Positions 63,759 to 64,000 of a DNA stretch of 64,000 bases are shown one piece after another (the first letter of the stretch is position 1; every line of letters begins with the position of its first letter). The DNA lies in NCBI GenBank assembly GCA_964400725.1, contig CAYNVS010000006.1, forward strand, positions 59,173 to 123,172, read 5' to 3'. The stretch is from CAYNVS01 sp964400725 (GTDB lineage Bacteria; Myxococcota_A; SURF-8; CAYNVS01). A program made the position numbers and the translations under genes. A model generated the notes under the pieces. That model ran no database searches and was not told where the DNA came from. It was given only the letters and a program-made list of their open reading frames with translations.

Positions 63759-64000
63759 TTACTTCAACCGCTTTTCGTATCCCGCCAGTATCTCGCGCGC
63801 GGCGGCGTATTCGGGGAACATGCCGAACGCTTGTTTTACGTAGCCGAGGGTGTCGGGAATGTATTGCAGAAACGACGGGTTCTTTTTAACTCTGTCGATG
63901 AAGACAAACCTGCCAGAGTCCTTCATTTTACGCTGGAGAGTTTGAAGGAAGAAATCCTTCGAGAAGTCGTCGAACCCCGACGCGACCGGAAGAGAGACCG
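63759..64000 (-). CDS. C-terminus of a sugar-kinase/phosphotransferase-like protein (partial)
   Basis: Only the last 80 residues are inside the window; the stop TAA is at 63759-63761, immediately before the ATG of the nucleotidyltransferase. The visible part, with FFLQTLQRKMKDSGRFVFID, VKKNPSFLQYIPDTL and an EILAGYEKRLK end, resembles the C-terminus of aminoglycoside-phosphotransferase-fold kinases of the AmgK (N-acetylmuramate/N-acetylglucosamine 1-kinase) type. AmgK genes often adjoin MurU-type nucleotidyltransferases, which supports the call. The catalytic motifs lie outside the window. Confidence 0.5.
   Translation of the reverse strand, partial: VSLPVASGFDDFSKDFFLQTLQRKMKDSGRFVFIDRVKKNPSFLQYIPDTLGYVKQAFGMFPEYAAAREILAGYEKRLK

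Overview
The window looks like chromosomal DNA from an anaerobic or facultative diderm bacterium of deltaproteobacterial or myxobacterial type. The grounds are lipoprotein signals, a TetR/HlyD/ABC-2 export locus, a hydrogenase-type beta/gamma subunit pair, HslUV, a eukaryote-like Ser/Thr kinase fused to an FGE (formylglycine-generating-enzyme-like) domain, giant Cys-rich secreted proteins and C-terminal Cys-TM-Arg sorting tags like the MYXO-CTERM class. The exact lineage cannot be read from the sequence. I saw no rRNA, tRNA, CRISPR array, transposase or phage gene. Coding density is high and codon use looks uniform.

Layout. 1-3618 (minus): the beta and partial gamma subunits of a soluble hydrogenase or sulfite-reductase-type complex, then a single-chain DNA methyltransferase with a C-terminal nuclease-like domain. 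3994-16625 (plus): gyrB behind its own promoter, then a tight run of a sigma54-dependent response regulator, a large lipoprotein, galK, a kinase-FGE protein, a MalK-type ATPase and parB. 16628-29447 (minus): an FGE-domain lipoprotein followed by a 3738-residue beta-helix/CARDB surface protein. 29715-31220 (plus): a GH5 endoglycoceramidase-like lipoprotein. 31315-33060 (minus): an S10 carboxypeptidase-like lipoprotein. 33304-42591 (minus): a 3095-residue Cys-rich protein with two embedded FGE domains. 42977-46285: apbE (plus) facing hslVU (minus). 46569-49520 (plus): a Cys-rich/Gly-rich lipoprotein. 49698-55384 (plus): TetR, HlyD, two ABC-2 permeases and a ceramidase-like protein. 55548-64000 (minus): a PKD-like membrane protein, a three-gene set of lipoproteins and an unknown small protein, a subtilase, a nucleotidyltransferase and the end of a sugar-kinase-like gene.

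Theme. About half of the window encodes exported or surface-anchored proteins built to one plan. The anchor is either an N-terminal lipobox or a C-terminal Cys-TM-Arg tag. An Asp/Glu-rich low-complexity stalk usually lies on the anchor side of the folded domains. The folded domains themselves are beta-helix, CARDB, Cys-rich arrays, FGE folds, Gly-Gly-X tracts, a subtilase or glycoside hydrolases. Two of these genes carry recent-looking internal duplications: a perfect 470-bp repeat in the beta-helix gene, and an 816-residue-period repeat in the Cys-rich gene. The housekeeping genes (gyrB, hslVU, parB, galK) are ordinary.
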